A DNA stretch of 64,000 nucleotides from Saccharospirillum salsuginis. Lineage in GTDB: Bacteria > Pseudomonadota > Gammaproteobacteria > Pseudomonadales > Natronospirillaceae. Below, one piece after another: positions 33,382 through 42,152 of the stretch. Position 1 is the first letter of the stretch. Every line of letters begins with the position of its first letter. The notes under the pieces are model-generated. The model saw only the letters and a list, made by a program, of their open reading frames with translations, searched no databases and was not told where the DNA came from. The position numbers and the translations under genes were made by a program. The stretch spans positions 221,667 through 285,666 of the forward strand of contig NZ_BMXR01000007.1 in the NCBI RefSeq assembly GCF_014651855.1. The letters run 5' to 3'.

Positions 33382-34269
33382 TTGAACTCCAACATCGCTC
33401 ACACCTGGGAAATGCACTGCCACAGTGATTTTTCCGACGGCGCACTCTCTCCGCAAACCCTGTACGACCGGGCACTGGAACAACAGCTGGATCACCTGGT
33501 ATTGACCGACCACGATACCGCGGCCGGCTTTCGCTGGCTGACGGAATCCGGACAGCTGTCGGACGATCTCAAGCTCTGGTCCGGCGCGGAGTTGTCGTCC
33601 ATCTGGCAAAAACGATCGATTCACGTGGTCGGCATCGGCATGGATGTATTCAGCGACGACTGGCGGGCCGTGGAGGCACGCTACGATCATATCCGGGAGC
33701 AACGCCTGGAGCGCTTGTTGTTCGTATTGCGACGGGAAGGGCTGAGCATCGACGAACAGGCGGTGCGCGACCAGGCTGGCGAAGGCACGCTCGGTCGGCC
33801 CCACATCGCCCGTCATCTGGTCGAGACCGGTCAGGCAAAGAACAGCGCTCAGGCATTCAAACGCTGGCTGGGGCAGGGCAAGGTTGGCGACGTCAAACAG
33901 AACTGGCCGGAGTTGGAACGCGCGGTCGACGATATCCGTCGCTGTGGCGGGGTGGCGGTTCTGGCCCATCCGCACCGCTACAAACTGACCTGGCGTAAAC
34001 TGGACCAGTTGCTGACCGACTTTCAACTGGCCGGGGGGCAAGCGGTCGAGGTGAGCTGTCCGGCCATGCCGCCCGAACTGCGCAAGCGACTGGTCGACTA
34101 CTGCCGCGAGCAGGATCTGTTCATTGGCGGCGGCAGCGATTTCCACCTGCCGGACACGCCCTGGGCGCGACTGGGGTTCTATCCGCAGTGGCCCAACGAT
34201 GGCCAGCGTCTGACCGACCTGCTTGAAAGCGGAACACTGCGGGTTTTCTCGCCCGATGACCGGTGCTAA
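33382..34269 (+). CDS. PHP-domain phosphoesterase (RNase AM/YciV-like)
   Basis: A 295-residue PHP protein with all metal motifs: MHCHSDFSDG, LTDHDTAAGF, a middle Glu in WSGAELSSIW, AVLAHPHRYKL and GGGSDFHLPD. Family members are 5'-3' exonucleases (RNase AM, YciV/TrpH) or 3',5'-nucleotide phosphatases. A TTG start at 33382 is favoured because the first strand before HCHS needs a few residues; the first ATG (33412) would begin one codon before the metal site. It is followed by yciO, scpA, scpB and rluB in the same direction. Confidence 0.88.
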   Translation: MNSNIAHTWEMHCHSDFSDGALSPQTLYDRALEQQLDHLVLTDHDTAAGFRWLTESGQLSDDLKLWSGAELSSIWQKRSIHVVGIGMDVFSDDWRAVEARYDHIREQRLERLLFVLRREGLSIDEQAVRDQAGEGTLGRPHIARHLVETGQAKNSAQAFKRWLGQGKVGDVKQNWPELERAVDDIRRCGGVAVLAHPHRYKLTWRKLDQLLTDFQLAGGQAVEVSCPAMPPELRKRLVDYCREQDLFIGGGSDFHLPDTPWARLGFYPQWPNDGQRLTDLLESGTLRVFSPDDRC

Positions 34270-34308
34270 AGTGAGCCGCGTTCCTCAACCCTTGGCGGGA
34301 GCCAACAT

Positions 34309-34932
34309 ATGAGCCAGTTTTTTGTGATCCACCCCGAAAACCCGCAGCCACGCCTGATCAAACAGGCCGCGCAAATCGTGCGTGAGGGTGGCGTCATCGC
34401 CTACCCGACGGACAGCGCCTACGCCCTGGGCTGCCATATGGACGACAAGCAGGCCGTCGACCGCATTCGCCGGATTCGCAATCTGGACGACCGCCACCAC
34501 CTGACGCTGGTGTGCCGCGACCTGTCCGAATTGTCCAATTTCGCCAAGGTCGACAACGTCGCCTTTCGGCTGATCAAGAACAACACCCCCGGCCCCATTA
34601 CCTTTATTTTGTCCGCCACCCGGGAAGTACCGCGTCGGTTGATGCACCCGAAAAAGCGCACCATCGGTTTGCGGGTGTTGGCCAACCGGATCGCGGCGGC
34701 CTTGCTCGAAGAATTGGGTGAGCCGATGATGAGCACAACCCTGATCCCGCCCGGCGAGACCGAACCGCTGAACGATGCCCATTACATCCGGGACGTGCTC
34801 GAGCACGAGCTCGATCTGGTTATCGACGGTGGCTTCTGCGGGTTCGAGGAATCCAGTGTCGTCAGCCTGTTGGACGAAACCCCCGAGATTCTGCGCGAGG
34901 GCGCCGGCGATGTCAGTCCTTTCAAAGTCTGA
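34309..34932 (+). CDS. yciO: Threonylcarbamoyl-AMP synthase family protein (YciO)
   Basis: A 207-residue YrdC/Sua5-family protein: GGVIAYPTDSAYALGC, RIRNLDDRHHLTLVCRDLSELS, GPITFILSATREVPRRL and TIGLRVLAN. The K-R substrate pair of TsaC is altered to RHHLTLV, as in YciO, which is a TsaC paralogue with weak or different activity. The second gene of the php-yciO-scpA-scpB-rluB cluster. Confidence 0.9.
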   Translation: MSQFFVIHPENPQPRLIKQAAQIVREGGVIAYPTDSAYALGCHMDDKQAVDRIRRIRNLDDRHHLTLVCRDLSELSNFAKVDNVAFRLIKNNTPGPITFILSATREVPRRLMHPKKRTIGLRVLANRIAAALLEELGEPMMSTTLIPPGETEPLNDAHYIRDVLEHELDLVIDGGFCGFEESSVVSLLDETPEILREGAGDVSPFKV

Positions 34933-34971
34933 GCGCCGCCCGGGGTCTCGCGGTACCGTGGAGACATAACC

Positions 34972-35958
34972 ATGGCGGATACACCCGACACGCCTTCGAC
35001 CCCGAAAGACGCTACCGATCGATCCAACGCCGACGAGCGCGTCGGGCAGGCGCCCGTGCCCACGCGGGAAAATGCCCGGACGCTGTTCGAGCCGACCGAG
35101 ATTCCGGTGATTCACCACGTTCAATCACCCAAGGAACGCGCGCTGCAACGCCTGCGCGACCAGGCGAAGGCCGAACAGAAAGAGATGCCGTTCGCGGTGA
35201 TCGAAGGTGAGGCGATGACGCAGATCCCCATGGATCTCTACATTCCGCCGGATGCGCTGGAAGTCTTTCTGGATGCCTTCGAAGGCCCACTCGACCTGCT
35301 GTTGTACCTGATCAAGAAGCAGAACCTGGATATTCTCAACATCAACGTCTTCCAGATCACCGAGCAGTACATGGAATACGTCGAGTTGATGCACGCCTTG
35401 CAGCTCGAGCTGGCGGCGGAATACCTGGTGATGGCGGCCATGCTGGCGGAAATCAAAAGCCGGATGCTGCTGCCGCGTTCCAAGGACGAGGACGACGAGG
35501 AAGAGGAAGACCCGCGCGCGGAACTGATTCGGCGCCTGCAGGAGTACGAACAGTTCAAGACCGCCGCCGAGAACCTGGACGAGATTCCCCGGGTTGGACG
35601 CGACATCTTCACCACATCGGAACATCAGCCCGATTACGAAAGGCCCCGGCTGCACCCGGATGTCGACATGCGTGAGATGCTGCTGGCGCTCAAGGAAGTG
35701 TTAGCGCGGGCGGATATGTTCGAGGAACACGAGATTCAGCGCGAGACGCTGTCCACCCGTCAGCGCATGGGCGAGGTGCTGGAGCGCCTGAACGGCACGG
35801 CGTTTGTGCCGTTCATCACTTTGTTCGACCCGCGCGAAGGACGCCTGGGCGTGGTGGTGACCTTCCTGGCGGTGATGGAATTGACCAAGGAATCCCTGAT
35901 TGACCTGATTCAGAACGAGGCGTTCGCGCCCATTCACGTTAAGGCTCGCAGTGCATGA
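34972..35958 (+). CDS. scpA: Segregation and condensation protein A
   Basis: A 328-residue ScpA kleisin. The N-terminal domain has DAFEGPLDLLLYLIKKQNLDILNINVFQIT (residues about 93-122) and AAEYLVMAAMLAEIKSRMLLP; the C-terminal winged helix ends in VVVTFLAVMELTKESLIDL. An extra disordered N-terminal 90 residues is longer than usual. It links Smc heads in the condensin complex with ScpB. The stop overlaps the scpB start (ATGA at 35955-35958). Confidence 0.95.
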   Translation: MADTPDTPSTPKDATDRSNADERVGQAPVPTRENARTLFEPTEIPVIHHVQSPKERALQRLRDQAKAEQKEMPFAVIEGEAMTQIPMDLYIPPDALEVFLDAFEGPLDLLLYLIKKQNLDILNINVFQITEQYMEYVELMHALQLELAAEYLVMAAMLAEIKSRMLLPRSKDEDDEEEEDPRAELIRRLQEYEQFKTAAENLDEIPRVGRDIFTTSEHQPDYERPRLHPDVDMREMLLALKEVLARADMFEEHEIQRETLSTRQRMGEVLERLNGTAFVPFITLFDPREGRLGVVVTFLAVMELTKESLIDLIQNEAFAPIHVKARSA

Positions 35959-37586
35959 CGGACTTTGATGATCAGAAGAATGAGATGAACGAGGCCGACC
36001 AGAGTGAGGAGGCCTTGAACGACGATCGCGCACGGAGTGCGCTCCCACAGGAGGGCGATCGGGAAGCCGAGGGGGCCGACAGTCGCGCACAGCGTGCGCT
36101 CCCACAGGAGGGCGATCGGGAAGCCGAGGGGGCCGACAGTCGCGCACGGAGTGCGCTCCCACAGGAGGGCGATCGGGAATCCGAGGGGGGCGATAGTCGC
36201 GCACGGAGTGCGCTCCCACAGGAGGGCGATCGGGAATCCGAGGGGGCCGACAGTCGCGCACAGCGTGCGCTCCCACAGGAAGGTGATGGCGAATCCGAGG
36301 ATTCTGGTGGGAGCGCACGCCGTGCGCGACAGGAAGACAGCGATGCCACGGAAGCTGACGCTTCCGCTCCGGATACGGACCCGGCCGCCCACGACGACCC
36401 CGATGCGCTCGGCGCGGATGAAGCCGACGGTGAAGACGAGGAAGAGGTCACCGAAAAGGGCGACCCCTACGGCGGCCACTCCCCGGAAGCGGTCAAGCGC
36501 ATTCTGGAAGGGGCTCTGTTCGCGGCCGGTACGGCGCTGTCCATTGTCCAGCTGGCGGCTCTGTTCGAGGAGCACGAACGCCCGCATCGCAAGATCCTGC
36601 GCAGCCTGGTGGCCGAATTGATGGCGCATTACCAGGGCGGTGGATTCGAGCTGATCGAAGTGGCCAGTGGTTACCGCTTTCAGACCCGTTCCGATGTCGG
36701 TCACTGGATCAGTCGGTTATGGGAAGAACGCCCCGCCCGCTATTCCCGGGCCATGCTCGAGACGCTGGCGCTGATTGCCTATCGCCAGCCCATCACCCGG
36801 GGTGAGATCGAGGACGTCCGTGGTGTTTCCGTCAGTTCTAGCATCGTTAAAACGCTTCAGGAGCGTGAATGGGTCCGAGTGGTCGGTCATCGGGACGTGC
36901 CGGGACGACCGGCCATGTACGCGACCACCCGCCAGTTCCTCGACTACTTCGGACTGCGCAGCCTGGACCAATTGCCGAGCCTGGGCGAGATCCGGGATCT
37001 GGACGATATAAACCCCCAGATGGGGCTGAACGAATCGGGGCCGGACGGGCAGAACCCGGACAGTGCCGGTTCGGTCGACCAGCAGGCGGAAATCTCTTTC
37101 AGCGCCATGGTCGACAAGCTGCGTGAAGGCGAACGCACCGGAAAGACCGGGAACGAATTCATCGACGAACAACTGGACGGTCAGTTGTCGGAGATGGATG
37201 CCGTCAACGAAGCGATCGAGCAAGCCTTCGATGCCCAGCGCGCGAATCACAATCAGCCGGGGTTGGAGTTGTCCGATGAGGATGAGGGCAGCGAGGGTGA
37301 GGTCGACGAGGGTCGCGCACGGAGTGCGCTCCTACAGGGAGGCGACGAGTCCGGGGACGGCGGGGGTGCGCCCACCCAGGAGAGTGACGATTCCGAAGAC
37401 AGTGGGAGCGCACTCCGTGCGCGACAGGATTCGGATGAAGCCTCCGAAAATAACGAATCCACAGACGATACGCCCTTATCCGAAGAAGAGCAGTGGCGCA
37501 TCATTCAGGAAAAACTGGCTCAACAACAAGCCTTGCTGGACGGGCGTGAGAACGACCAGTCGGGCGGAGACGATACCGATGAGTAA
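35955..37586 (+). CDS. scpB: Segregation and condensation protein B with in-frame REP-derived repeats
   Basis: A 543-residue ScpB, more than twice the usual size. The conserved winged-helix core is residues about 170-345 ([52 protein letters not shown]). In front lie about 130 acidic residues made of a 19-residue repeat ([19 protein letters not shown] and variants) encoded by five tandem 57-bp units, each holding a REP, plus one inverted REP. The C-terminal tail carries two more REPs (37312-37335 and 37402-37425). All are read without stops. ScpB works with ScpA and Smc in chromosome condensation; the repeats are probably disordered passengers. Confidence 0.93.
   Translation: MTDFDDQKNEMNEADQSEEALNDDRARSALPQEGDREAEGADSRAQRALPQEGDREAEGADSRARSALPQEGDRESEGGDSRARSALPQEGDRESEGADSRAQRALPQEGDGESEDSGGSARRARQEDSDATEADASAPDTDPAAHDDPDALGADEADGEDEEEVTEKGDPYGGHSPEAVKRILEGALFAAGTALSIVQLAALFEEHERPHRKILRSLVAELMAHYQGGGFELIEVASGYRFQTRSDVGHWISRLWEERPARYSRAMLETLALIAYRQPITRGEIEDVRGVSVSSSIVKTLQEREWVRVVGHRDVPGRPAMYATTRQFLDYFGLRSLDQLPSLGEIRDLDDINPQMGLNESGPDGQNPDSAGSVDQQAEISFSAMVDKLREGERTGKTGNEFIDEQLDGQLSEMDAVNEAIEQAFDAQRANHNQPGLELSDEDEGSEGEVDEGRARSALLQGGDESGDGGGAPTQESDDSEDSGSALRARQDSDEASENNESTDDTPLSEEEQWRIIQEKLAQQQALLDGRENDQSGGDDTDE
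36025..36330. repeat. In-frame tandem REP array inside scpB
   Basis: Five direct REP copies (starting at about 36025, 36082, 36139, 36196 and 36253) repeat every 57 bp, exactly 19 codons, with GAGGGCGATCGGGAA spacers. A sixth, inverted copy ends the array at 36307-36330. In the array the usual CTCCTAC end is CTCCCAC, replacing a Leu codon by Pro. Confidence 0.95.
37312..37425. repeat. REP inverted pair in the 3' part of scpB
   Basis: 37312-37335 (GTCGCGCACGGAGTG...) and inverted 37402-37425 are both translated, giving [10 protein letters not shown] and GSALRARQD in the acidic C-terminal tail of ScpB. Confidence 0.93.
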
Positions 37587-38442
37587 CGAACGCGTTCAAA
37601 AAGTGCTGGCCAAGGCCGGCAAGGGTTCCCGCCGCGATATGGAGCGGGCCATCGAGGAAGGCCGGGTCAAGGTCAATGGTGAACTGGCCAAGCTGGGCGA
37701 CCGGGTCGGAGCGTCCGATACGCTGGAACTGGATGGCAAACCGATCAAGGTCGAGGAAACCCGGGTACGCCGGGTGTTGGTGTACAACAAGCCCGAAGGC
37801 GAGGTATGCACCCGACGCGACCCCGAAGGGCGGCCCACCGTCTTCGATCGACTGCCCCAGCTCGAAGGCGAACGCTGGATTGTCGTCGGTCGACTCGATT
37901 TGAACACCTCGGGCCTGCTGCTGTTCACCAACGACGGTGAACTGGCCAACCGCCTGATGCACCCGTCCCGACAGATCGATCGCGAGTACGCCGTGCGCGT
38001 GCTTGGCGAAGTGACCCCGGAGCATGTGGAAACCATGCACGCGGGCGTCGAACTGGAGGACGGCCCGGCGCGTTTTACCGACATTCAGGAATTCGGCGGC
38101 AGCGGCGCCAACACCTGGTACCACGTTGTGATTCTGGAGGGGCGCAACCGGGAAGTGCGTCGGTTGTGGGAAAGCCAGGGGCTGAAGGTGTCGCGCCTGA
38201 AGCGGGTGCGTTACGGCTCGGTGTTTCTGGATGCCGACGTTCGCGCCGGGACCTGGAAAGAACTGCCCAAGGCGGAAATCGACAAGCTGGCACGGCAAGT
38301 GGAACTGGAGCCGGCGCCCTGGAAATCGATTGTACAGGGTCAGCATGACCCGAATCGCCGCAAGATGCAGCGTCAGCGGACTCGAAGAGCCGTGCGTGGA
38401 CGCAAGGGCAGCTTGGCGCGGCCGGTTCGCAAGTCGGTGTAG
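37579..38442 (+). CDS. rluB: 23S rRNA pseudouridine(2605) synthase
   Basis: A 287-residue RsuA/RluB-family synthase: an N-terminal S4 domain ([21 protein letters not shown] and GRVKVNG) and a catalytic domain with [23 protein letters not shown], containing the essential Asp. The basic C-terminal tail ([17 protein letters not shown]) fits RluB. It makes pseudouridine 2605 in 23S rRNA. The start at 37579 overlaps the end of scpB by 8 bases, a conserved coupling. Confidence 0.95.
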   Translation: MSNERVQKVLAKAGKGSRRDMERAIEEGRVKVNGELAKLGDRVGASDTLELDGKPIKVEETRVRRVLVYNKPEGEVCTRRDPEGRPTVFDRLPQLEGERWIVVGRLDLNTSGLLLFTNDGELANRLMHPSRQIDREYAVRVLGEVTPEHVETMHAGVELEDGPARFTDIQEFGGSGANTWYHVVILEGRNREVRRLWESQGLKVSRLKRVRYGSVFLDADVRAGTWKELPKAEIDKLARQVELEPAPWKSIVQGQHDPNRRKMQRQRTRRAVRGRKGSLARPVRKSV

Positions 38443-38460
38443 AAAGCCCTCACCCCCGAC

Positions 38461-38514
38461 CCCTCTCCCAGAGGGAGAGGGGAGCAAACAGTTCCCTCTC
38501 CCTCTGGGAGAGGG
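38461..38514. repeat. CCCTCTCCCAGAGGG palindrome pair
   Basis: Two palindromic units (CCCTCTCCCAGAGGGAGAGG and CCCTCTCCCTCTGGGAGAGGG-like) lie between the convergent ends of rluB and the GGDEF gene and could act as a bidirectional hairpin. Similar stretches occur at about 32966 and 54627. Confidence 0.7.
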
Positions 38515-38531
38515 TTAGGGAGAGGGAGAAC

Positions 38532-39461
38532 TTACAACAACCACTCTCCGTCAACAGACCGCACATGGCTCGCCACAACTCGGTTGCGCCCCGCCTGTTT
38601 CGCCTCATACAAGGCCTGATCGGCCCGGTTCACCAACTCGGGCCAATCCACTTCATTTTCGTAGTGCGCGACTCCAATGCTGACGGTGATCGGGTTGTTC
38701 GGATCCGGTGACCGTGTCTCGTTATAGACGGTCTGCCGCAGTCGTTCGGCCACCAGTCGGGCCAGCGGCAGGTTGGAGTTGGACAGTACGATCAGGAATT
38801 CCTCCCCGCCGAACCGGAAGCAGGCGTCGCAGCCGCGAATCGCGCCGTCCATCAGTCGCGCCACCTGGCGCAGCACATCGTCGCCGGTCAGGTGGCCGTA
38901 GCGGTCATTCAGCGCTTTGAAGTGGTCGATGTCGATCATCAGGATGCTCATGTCCTGGTGATGTCGGCGCGAGCGGTCGATTTCCCGATTCAGGGTCATC
39001 GCCATGGCGCCCCGATTGCTCAGACCGGTCAGCGGGTCGATCATGGCGGTGTCGATGGCGCGGCGGTAGCTCAGGGCGTTGCGCAACGGGTAAATCAGCA
39101 GCCCCATGACCGACTCCAGCAACGTCAGTTCCCGCTCCTGAAAGCGACGGTTGCGGGTAAAGGCGATCTCCCCGTAATCCTCATCGTTCAGCGACAGCTG
39201 GTAGCTGCACCGGTGCCGTCCGGTATCACCCAGGTTCAGGCTGATGCTTTGGCCGGGCAGGTGGTAATCGCAACCGGCGAGAGGCACCAATTGTTGCAGT
39301 TCCGCATGGAAGATTCGCAGGATCTGTTCAACGTCCAGGGTCGTTTGCAACTGGGTCAAAACCTGGAGACGAAAGTCTTTTAGCTGATCCGCGTCGCCGG
39401 GTGTGGACTGCAGGTGTTTGCGTTCCTGCCACTTGTGGCTCTGTCCGATGCTGGTTGGCAT
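38532..39461 (-). CDS. GGDEF-domain diguanylate cyclase
   Basis: A 309-residue soluble protein. Residues about 25-135 form a GAF-like sensor (LQVLTQLQTTLDVEQILRIFHAELQQL), and residues about 140-305 a GGDEF domain with DPLTGLSNRGAMA, ILMIDIDHFKALNDRYGH and the intact signature RFGGEEFLIVL. It should make c-di-GMP. No RxxD inhibitory site is evident upstream of the signature. It stands alone, convergent with rluB. Confidence 0.9.
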   Translation of the reverse strand: MPTSIGQSHKWQERKHLQSTPGDADQLKDFRLQVLTQLQTTLDVEQILRIFHAELQQLVPLAGCDYHLPGQSISLNLGDTGRHRCSYQLSLNDEDYGEIAFTRNRRFQERELTLLESVMGLLIYPLRNALSYRRAIDTAMIDPLTGLSNRGAMAMTLNREIDRSRRHHQDMSILMIDIDHFKALNDRYGHLTGDDVLRQVARLMDGAIRGCDACFRFGGEEFLIVLSNSNLPLARLVAERLRQTVYNETRSPDPNNPITVSIGVAHYENEVDWPELVNRADQALYEAKQAGRNRVVASHVRSVDGEWLL

Positions 39462-39776
39462 GGTGTTTACCGCTTATTGCCGCTTTTCAGAGGTATTAGC
39501 GATATCCGTGCCAATATGGAAAACTCTGTTAAATCAAGGGGTTGGAGAAGATGGCGGCGGAAAATCGGCGGGGCGGACAGGGTTTGCCGGTGGGTGGGGA
39601 GGGGCCGGAGTCAGAAATTTGTCGTTTGAGTTGGCGTGCTGGCCGAGCGCGTATCAGGTAGGGTGGGACGGTCCGACGTTTCGGTCGCCCACCATGACCT
39701 TTAGAGTTAAGCCGTCAACCATCCAAGTCGTCAGAGTCAGTAGGTAGTATTACTTCCATGGTGGGCACTGCCCACC
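39462..39776. other. 315-bp intergenic region with an inverted GTAGGGTGGG repeat pair
   Basis: No gene is supported. GTAGGGTGGG...CCCACCATG (39658-39695) and CATGGTGGGCACTGCCCACC...CTAC (39757-39780) are each hairpins and are inverted copies of one another, so the whole segment could form a long stem. A promoter for the GGDEF gene is expected near 39480-39530, but none is clear. Confidence 0.65.
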
Positions 39777-40565
39777 CTACAGAAAGTCCCGCGCATCCAC
39801 GGACAGACCATGCAACCCCTGACTCTCCGGACTCATCAAATACCGATACAGGGGCATGTGCTCTTCCGGCGCCGGTACGCTGGCCGGGTCTTCGCCGGGG
39901 TAGGCCTGGGCGCGCATGGCGGTGCGGGTGCCGCCGGGGTTGATGCAGTGGGTGCGGACCTTGGAGATGTTCTTCAACTCGTCGGCCAGGATCTGCATCA
40001 GCCCTTCGGTCGCGAACTTGGACACGGCGTAGGCGCCCCAGTAGGCACGGCCCTGACGGCCGACGCTCGAGGTGGTGAATATCAGGCGGCCATGTTCTGC
40101 CGCTTCCAGCATCGGCAGCAGGGCCTGGGTTAAATAGAAGCAGCTGTTGACGTTGACCTGCATGACCTTGTCCCAGATGTCCGCCGGGTATTGGGCGATC
40201 GACATCTTGGTGCCGAGCAGGGAGGCGTTCAGCAAAACACCGTCGAGTCGGCCGTAGTTCTGTTCGATGCCGTAGGCCAGCTCGCGGGCGTTCTCGATGG
40301 TCAGTTCCGCCAGGTCGATCGGCAGGATGATCGGCTGGGTGTCGGTTTCTTCCTCGATCCGGTCGTAGACCGCCTCCAGCTTGGATTGGGTGCGGCCAAT
40401 CAGGACGACGTGGGCGCCGGCTCGGGCGAAATCCAGCGCGGCGGCCTGGCCGATGCCGTCACCGGCGCCGGTGACCAGGATAACCTGATCCTTGAGGGCG
40501 TCCGTCGTTTGGGAGCGGTCGAGATCGGCGCGGGTCAGTGTAGGGGTTGAGGAGGTGTCAGCCAT
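39777..40565 (-). CDS. yciK: YciK-family short-chain oxidoreductase
   Basis: A 262-residue short-chain dehydrogenase: NAD(P)-binding VILVTGAGDGIGQAAAL, catalytic Ser (IFTTSSVGRQGRA) and Tyr-x3-Lys (YAVSKFATEGL). The substrate is unknown. It overlaps the end of mupP by 31 bases; a shorter start is possible. The mtaD-ubiG-mupP-yciK order is conserved in Pseudomonas-type genomes. Confidence 0.88.
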   Translation of the reverse strand: MADTSSTPTLTRADLDRSQTTDALKDQVILVTGAGDGIGQAAALDFARAGAHVVLIGRTQSKLEAVYDRIEEETDTQPIILPIDLAELTIENARELAYGIEQNYGRLDGVLLNASLLGTKMSIAQYPADIWDKVMQVNVNSCFYLTQALLPMLEAAEHGRLIFTTSSVGRQGRAYWGAYAVSKFATEGLMQILADELKNISKVRTHCINPGGTRTAMRAQAYPGEDPASVPAPEEHMPLYRYLMSPESQGLHGLSVDARDFL

Positions 40566-41227
40566 TGCAGTGCCTTTTCGGTCAATTCGTGCGGGGTGTG
40601 GACCAGATCGTCCGCGCCCCAGTGTTCGGGGGTGTCATTGTCGTGCAGATAGCCGTAAGTGCAAGCCAGAGAATGCATGCCCGCTGCTTTGGCGGCCTGG
40701 ATGTCGCGCAGGTGATCGCCGGCGTAGAGGCAGTGGCTGGCATCCAGATTCAGCGCTTCGGCGGCCGCCAATAACATCGCCGGGTCCGGCTTGATCGTCG
40801 GCAGGTCGCCCTGGCAAACCAGGCTCGGTGGCGGTGTGTCGGCCAGCAGGTGGGCGAGCACCGCCTCGGTGTGCGGCCTGGGTTTATTGGTGACGATGCC
40901 CCAGGGCACCCCGTCTTCGGTCAGACGCGTCATCAGGGCTTCGACGCCCGGGTACCAGCGGTTCAGCGTGACCGGAATGTCGAGATAGACCGACAGGAAA
41001 TCGGCCCGGTGCCGCTCGAAGTCCGGATGATCGGCGGTGATGTTGTACAGCTCGGCCACAGCGGCCCGGGCGCCGGCGGAGGCATAATGCTCGCGGTGCT
41101 CGGTGATGCGCGGCCGGCCGACTTGGTCGCAATAGGTGTCCAGTGCTGTCAGGAAGGCCGGAGCCGAATCCAGCAAGGTGCCGTCCAGGTCGAACAACAG
41201 GGCGCGGGGCGATGACTGGGCGGTCAT
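40535..41227 (-). CDS. mupP: N-acetylmuramic acid 6-phosphate phosphatase MupP (HAD family)
   Basis: A 230-residue HAD phosphatase: LLFDLDGTLLDSAP (nucleophile Asp), WGIVTNKPRPHTE, and the KPDPAMLLAAAEAL and YAGDHLRDIQAAKAAGM motifs. The sequence also resembles phosphoglycolate phosphatase (Gph). The gene order next to ubiG and yciK is that of MupP, the peptidoglycan-recycling phosphatase of Pseudomonas. The start overlaps the ubiG stop (ATGA at 41224-41227). Confidence 0.85.
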   Translation of the reverse strand: MTAQSSPRALLFDLDGTLLDSAPAFLTALDTYCDQVGRPRITEHREHYASAGARAAVAELYNITADHPDFERHRADFLSVYLDIPVTLNRWYPGVEALMTRLTEDGVPWGIVTNKPRPHTEAVLAHLLADTPPPSLVCQGDLPTIKPDPAMLLAAAEALNLDASHCLYAGDHLRDIQAAKAAGMHSLACTYGYLHDNDTPEHWGADDLVHTPHELTEKALQWLTPPQPLH

Positions 41228-41934
41228 ACGTCCTCGGGCTTGCGGCTGGCCATCAGGTAATTGACCGACACGTCGGCGTTCAACGAGCAGTTGCGAGAAA
41301 AGGGGTTGTAGTGCATGCCCTTGAACTCCGTAACTTGCAATCCGGCGGTCTCGGCCCAGCGCTTGAGCTCGCTCGGGCGAATCAGTTTGCGGTATTCGTG
41401 GGTGCCTTTGGGCAGCAGTCTCAAGACGTATTCAGCGCCAACAATGGCCATGGCCCAGGCCTTGGGGTTGCGGTTGATGGTGGAGAAAAACGCCAGGCCG
41501 CCGGGCTTGAGCAGGGTATGAATGGCCTGGATGACGGACATTGGGTCGGGTACGTGCTCGAGCATTTCCAGGCAGGTGATGACATCGTATTGGCCTGCCT
41601 GTTCCTCGGCGAGGGACTCGGCCGTGATTTGCCGGTAGGTCACGCCCTCGAGCTCACTGTCCAGTGCATGCAATTGAGCCACCTTGAGCGGGGCTTCGGT
41701 CATGTCGATGCCGGTCACCCGGGCGCCGCGCTGGGCCAGAGCCTCGGTCAGGATACCGCCACCACAGCCAACGTCGAGCACGTCTTTGCCGGCCACGTTG
41801 ATATGCTGGTCGATGTAGCCGGCCCGGGCGGGATTGATATCGTGCAGCGGCTTGAATTCTGAATTCGGGTCCCACCAGCGGCTGGCCAGGGATTCGAACT
41901 TGGCGAGTTCAGCAGGGTCGATGTTTTGAGTCAC
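41224..41934 (-). CDS. ubiG: Ubiquinone biosynthesis O-methyltransferase UbiG
   Basis: A 236-residue SAM methyltransferase: FESLASRWWDPNSEFKPLH, the SAM loop VLDVGCGGGILTEALA, VITCLEMLEHVPDP and FFSTINRNPKAW. It does both O-methylation steps in ubiquinone synthesis. A GTG start at 41934 (VTQNIDPAELAKF) fits the family; a longer frame to 42180 would cross hairpin element C and is rejected. Second gene of the mtaD-ubiG-mupP-yciK set. Confidence 0.93.
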   Translation of the reverse strand: MTQNIDPAELAKFESLASRWWDPNSEFKPLHDINPARAGYIDQHINVAGKDVLDVGCGGGILTEALAQRGARVTGIDMTEAPLKVAQLHALDSELEGVTYRQITAESLAEEQAGQYDVITCLEMLEHVPDPMSVIQAIHTLLKPGGLAFFSTINRNPKAWAMAIVGAEYVLRLLPKGTHEYRKLIRPSELKRWAETAGLQVTEFKGMHYNPFSRNCSLNADVSVNYLMASRKPEDV

Positions 41935-42025
41935 TCGGACGTACCTGTGCAATTGAATGGGGTTCGTGTCATGAGCCTGGGTGTAAGGTCTCGATGCGTG
42001 AATTGTTCCAAGACCGAGTGGCGGA

Positions 42026-42122
42026 TGCCGGGTGGTCTCATGAAGGGGTGTCGGCAGCATGGATGCTGCCGCCAAGCCCCCATGGACGGGTTCATGGCGA
42101 CCCTTCAGGAGACCACCCGGCA
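42026..42122. repeat. Long hairpin element C
   Basis: Arms TGCCGGGTGGTCTC and GAGACCACCCGGCA are perfect complements, then one mismatch, then TGAAGGG/CCCTTCA. The core has the GGCAGCATGGATGCTGCC hairpin and a CCATGGACGGGTTCATGGCG block nearly identical to element B, although the arms differ. It lies between ubiG and mtaD. Confidence 0.9.
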
Positions 42123-42152
42123 GCCGGCGCGGATTCCAGGCGCTAGTCTGGA

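Noticed and set aside
36025..36330. Possible CRISPR array (57-bp period)
   Set aside because: The spacers are nearly identical and the whole array is in frame within scpB; it is a coding tandem repeat.
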